A DNA stretch of 64,000 bases from SIG644 sp045613985 (lineage in GTDB: Bacteria > Bacillota > Clostridia > Oscillospirales > CAG-272). The stretch spans positions 1-64,000 of the forward strand of contig JAZLCA010000001.1 of assembly GCA_045613985.1 (NCBI GenBank), in the 5' to 3' direction. The notes beneath the pieces are model-generated. The model searched no databases and was not told the DNA's origin. It saw nothing but the letters and a program-made list of their open reading frames with translations. Positions 61,492-64,000 of this stretch are shown here, one piece after another; positions within the stretch are counted from its first letter, which is position 1, and the number at the start of each line of letters is the position of its first letter. The position numbers and the translations under genes were made by a program.

Positions 61492-62268
61492 CTACTCCTC
61501 AAACTCACACCCCTTACTAACCACAAGATGCGCCGAGGATCCCGTGACGACCGTCGTACCGGCCAGCGGGCGTTGGGAAACGACACACCCCGGGGGGACT
61601 TCGTCGGAATAGGCGTATTCGGGGGGATCGGGGCGCAAGCCACGCAGGACCAGCGCGTTGTTGGCAAGCGATTGTTCTGTCCCAACAACGTCGGGGACGC
61701 GGACCGTTTTGGCGGTGAGAACGTGGCTTTCGGTCAGCGTGACGATCTCTCCCTCCCGCAAGGTCGTTCCCTCGGGGGGATCGACGGCCACGACCTGTCC
61801 GGGCGACAGATCGCTTCGCAGTACGCTCTTTTTCCGAACGATCAGCCCGTGCGACTGCAACAGAAGCGCCGTCTCTTTGGCGTTGGTTCCGATCAGGGGC
61901 GGAAGGGTATATTGGGCAGGACCCGTGCTGATCGTCAATTTTAACGTGCAGGGGGCGCGCCCGGGAAGGATGCGGCGGCGCGAACCGCCGGCGGGGGATT
62001 GGCCCAGTACGGTGCCGGGGGCCGTGGCGGCATCGGCGCGGTAATCGCAAATAATTTCGTAATTGCTGTCCGAGAACAGATCATCGCCGTCGGTCAGCGT
62101 TTGCCCGATCAGCGACGGGACGGTGATCTCCCGGCTGTCTGCCTGGCGTGTCGGCAGATAGGTGGAAAACAGATAAGTGGCCGTCAGCGCTCCAACCGAC
62201 AAAAGAAAAAACAGAAATCGGAGCAGCGCGCGGCGCAGGGCGTGGCCGTAAGGCCGTTGAGTCGTCAT
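61492..62268 (-). CDS. PASTA-domain membrane protein without kinase domain
   Basis: A 258-residue protein. One membrane helix at about residues 13-35 follows a short, basic cytoplasmic tail; the rest is outside and holds three PASTA-like units (ITVPSLIGQTL..., YTLPPLIGTNAKETALLLQSHG..., VRVPDVVGTEQSLANNALVLRG...). PASTA domains bind muropeptides and beta-lactams. In Bacillota this locus (after rlmN, before rsgA) holds prpC and prkC, and PrkC has a kinase, one helix and three PASTA units. Here only the helix and PASTA part remain. ACGGAGGTTTTT precedes the ATG; there is no room upstream for a kinase domain, since rlmN ends 40 bp away. Confidence 0.88.
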   Translation of the reverse strand: MTTQRPYGHALRRALLRFLFFLLSVGALTATYLFSTYLPTRQADSREITVPSLIGQTLTDGDDLFSDSNYEIICDYRADAATAPGTVLGQSPAGGSRRRILPGRAPCTLKLTISTGPAQYTLPPLIGTNAKETALLLQSHGLIVRKKSVLRSDLSPGQVVAVDPPEGTTLREGEIVTLTESHVLTAKTVRVPDVVGTEQSLANNALVLRGLRPDPPEYAYSDEVPPGCVVSQRPLAGTTVVTGSSAHLVVSKGCEFEE

Positions 62269-62308
62269 AAAAACCTCCGTACATTATTTAAATATGTACG
62301 GAAACGCA

Positions 62309-63394
62309 TCAGTTTTGCTCTGCCTCCGAAGCGGCGGTACGGCGAAGCTGGCCGCAGGCGGCGTTGATGTCGGGACCGAGCTTGCGGCGGACGGTGGCAC
62401 GAATGCCCCGCTTTTCCAGCGCTTGGGCAAAGGCGCGAACGGCTTTCTCGCCCGATCGGACAAATCCCGTCTCGCTGACCTCGTTGACGGGAATCAAATT
62501 GACGTGGATGGGCATGGTGTCGTCCTTCGAGCGCAGGCGGCTGTTGAGCAGCTTGGCCAGCTTTTCTGCCTGCTCGACGGAATCGTTCTTGCCCGAAATG
62601 AGAGTGTACTCAAAGGAAATGCGGCGACCTGTTGTCGCATAATAACGGCGGCAGGCGGCCAGCAGCTCGTCTACGCCCCAACGCTTGTTGATGGGCATAA
62701 TGGCACTTCGCGTCTCGTCGTCGGGGGCGTGAAGCGAAATGGACAGCGTGATGGGCAGCTTCCATTTGGCCAACTCGTCGATTTTGTCGACAAGACCGCA
62801 GGTGGAAAGGGAAATGTGACGGTAGCCGATGCAAATGCCCGTCGGCTCGTTGACCAAGCGCAAAAATTGGATGACGGCATCGAAATTATCCAGCGGCTCG
62901 CCGATGCCCATCATGACAATGTTGTCAATGCGCTCGCCCAGTTCTTTTTGGGCGGCAATGACCTGACCGAGCAATTCGCCGGCACTCAGGTCGCGCACCT
63001 TGCCCCCGATGGTGGAGGCGCAAAAGCGGCAGCCCATGCGACAGCCCACCTGCGAGGAAATGCAAATGGTGTTGCCGTGCTCGTATTTCATGATGACACT
63101 CTCGACGCAGTTGCCGTCGGACAGCGAGAACAGCAGCTTGACGGTGCCGTCAATGGCAGAGACCAGCTTGCGTTCCACGCGCGGCAGGTGATAGACGGCG
63201 ACCTCGCCCAGCTTTTGACGGGTGGCCTTGCCGATGTTGGTCATGTCCTCGGGCGAGAGGCCCTTGTGTAATTGCGGGAAGATCTGCCCGGCGCGGTATT
63301 TGGGCTCGCCGAGCGAGATGAGCAGGTCGGCAAGCTCGTCGGGAAGGAGCGAGAGCAGTTCAACTTTAGTTTGTGTATCTTGCATTGGTTTCAT
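62309..63394 (-). CDS. rlmN: 23S rRNA/tRNA adenine-C2 methyltransferase RlmN
   Basis: A 361-residue radical SAM methyltransferase for A2503 of 23S rRNA and A37 of some tRNAs. The cluster motif is SSQVGCRMGCRFCAST (Cys118, Cys122, Cys125); GIGEPLDNFD, HISLSTCGLVDKI, LSISLHAPDDETRS and the C-terminal catalytic Cys in NAACGQLR are present. The start overlaps the rsmB stop by ATGA. Order rsmB-rlmN is standard in Bacillota. Confidence 0.96.
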   Translation of the reverse strand: MKPMQDTQTKVELLSLLPDELADLLISLGEPKYRAGQIFPQLHKGLSPEDMTNIGKATRQKLGEVAVYHLPRVERKLVSAIDGTVKLLFSLSDGNCVESVIMKYEHGNTICISSQVGCRMGCRFCASTIGGKVRDLSAGELLGQVIAAQKELGERIDNIVMMGIGEPLDNFDAVIQFLRLVNEPTGICIGYRHISLSTCGLVDKIDELAKWKLPITLSISLHAPDDETRSAIMPINKRWGVDELLAACRRYYATTGRRISFEYTLISGKNDSVEQAEKLAKLLNSRLRSKDDTMPIHVNLIPVNEVSETGFVRSGEKAVRAFAQALEKRGIRATVRRKLGPDINAACGQLRRTAASEAEQN

Positions 63395-64000
63395 TCCTTT
63401 ATAAACTTTGCCACAAAAAAGCCATCGGTGCCGTGGCGGTCGGGGGTCAGCGTCAGCATACCGCTCTCGCTCGAAAGATCTCCCACTGTGAAATCACAGG
63501 GGGTAAATTCGGGATGGCGGGAGAGAAAACGGGCGACGTTGTCTTCGTTTTCCTCGGGGAACAGAGTGCAGGTTGAGTAGACCAGCACGCCGCCGGATTT
63601 GACGTATCGGCAGGCATTCTCCAGAATGGCCAGCTGAATGTCGGGGAGCGGGGACAGCTCGGACAGATCCTTGTAGCGGATCTCTGGCTTTTTGGCCAGC
63701 ACGCCAAAGCCCGAGCAGGGAACGTCGCACAGCACGCGGTCGGCGGAGTTCTCCAGTGACGGATCAAAGACGCGGCCGTCGCGGGCGGCGACGGATACGT
63801 TGGAAAGGCCCAAACGGACCGCCCCCTTTTCGATCAGCGACAGCTTGTTTTGGTGCAGATCGAAGGCGGTCAGAGAGCCGGTGTTTTTCATTTGGATGGC
63901 CATGCCGAAGGTCTTGGAGCCGGGGCAGGCGCAAATATCGAGAACGGTCATGCCTGGCTTGGCATCGACGGCCTCGACGCATACCTGGCTGGCCTCGTCT
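63391..64000 (-). CDS. rsmB: 16S rRNA m5C967 methyltransferase (partial, 5' end outside window)
   Basis: The C-terminal 202 codons of an RsmB/RsmF-type methyltransferase. Visible motifs: DEASQVCVEAVDAKPGMTVLDICACPGSKTF (SAM site), LTAFDLHQNKL, CDVPCSGFGVLAKKPEIRYK with the catalytic Cys pair member, and VYSTCTLFPEENED with the second Cys. The frame is open to the right edge of the window, so the N-terminal NusB-like domain cannot be seen. It overlaps rlmN by 4 bp. Confidence 0.9.
   Translation of the reverse strand, partial: DEASQVCVEAVDAKPGMTVLDICACPGSKTFGMAIQMKNTGSLTAFDLHQNKLSLIEKGAVRLGLSNVSVAARDGRVFDPSLENSADRVLCDVPCSGFGVLAKKPEIRYKDLSELSPLPDIQLAILENACRYVKSGGVLVYSTCTLFPEENEDNVARFLSRHPEFTPCDFTVGDLSSESGMLTLTPDRHGTDGFFVAKFIKE

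Overview
The window is a chromosomal segment of a low-redundancy, moderately GC-rich member of the Bacillota, class Clostridia, most likely an uncultured gut or rumen lineage near Oscillospirales/Christensenellales. The evidence is the gene order (rimP-nusA-ylxR-ylxQ-infB; yybS-gdpP-rplI-dnaB-tilS-hpt-ftsH; rsmB-rlmN-...-rsgA-...-thiN), the sporulation genes spoIIE and a 25-codon spoVM, strong AGGAGG ribosome binding sites, and many TTGACA-17-TATAAT promoters. The lineage call is an inference; no rRNA is present.

Layout. 1-8.4 kb: a partial glycosyltransferase/pyruvyl-transferase fusion (minus), then a DUF4965-type protein with a flavin reductase, a DedA-acyltransferase fusion and a YfcC-type carboxylate transporter (plus). 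8.6-11.1 kb: a surface lipoprotein with nine 41-residue Cys/His repeats and an HtrA-like protease domain. 11.1-18.4 kb: an AT-rich integrative element at the 3' end of a tRNA-Pro(CGG) gene. It is bounded by 208-bp direct repeats and carries an Xre regulator, a tyrosine recombinase, a 24-bp perfect inverted repeat around a promoter-bearing 202-bp segment, and a cargo operon of SPFH/zinc-ribbon and membrane proteins. 18.4-26.6 kb: a large membrane protein, an orphan LytTR regulator with Glu at the phosphoacceptor site, and a 1417-residue coiled-coil lipoprotein. 26.7-33.2 kb: spoIIE, two SLOG-type proteins, a DUF378 protein, an RHH regulator, and a divergent corrinoid protein/corrinoid-activator pair. 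33.8-50.8 kb: two minus-strand housekeeping blocks (ftsH to yybS; aminopeptidase to rimP). 51.0-64 kb: spoVM, a leucine-rich-repeat lipoprotein, a radical SAM protein, cinA, pfkA, ygiQ, thiN, an unknown gene, rsgA, a PASTA-only protein standing where prkC normally lies, rlmN and partial rsmB.

The most interesting system is the integrative element. The recombinase gene ends 20 bp before an inverted repeat that itself looks like a two-arm tyrosine-recombinase site. The enclosed segment holds a near-consensus promoter that now points away from the cargo. Inversion would aim it at the SPFH gene, so the cargo (related in composition to the Bacillus subtilis ydjGHI membrane-protection genes) is probably phase variable. 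The tRNA locus also keeps several partial tRNA tails, each beside a terminator hairpin, which suggests repeated integrations.

Intergenic spaces in the second half hold two families of dispersed, hairpin-rich, inverted-repeat elements without coding capacity.
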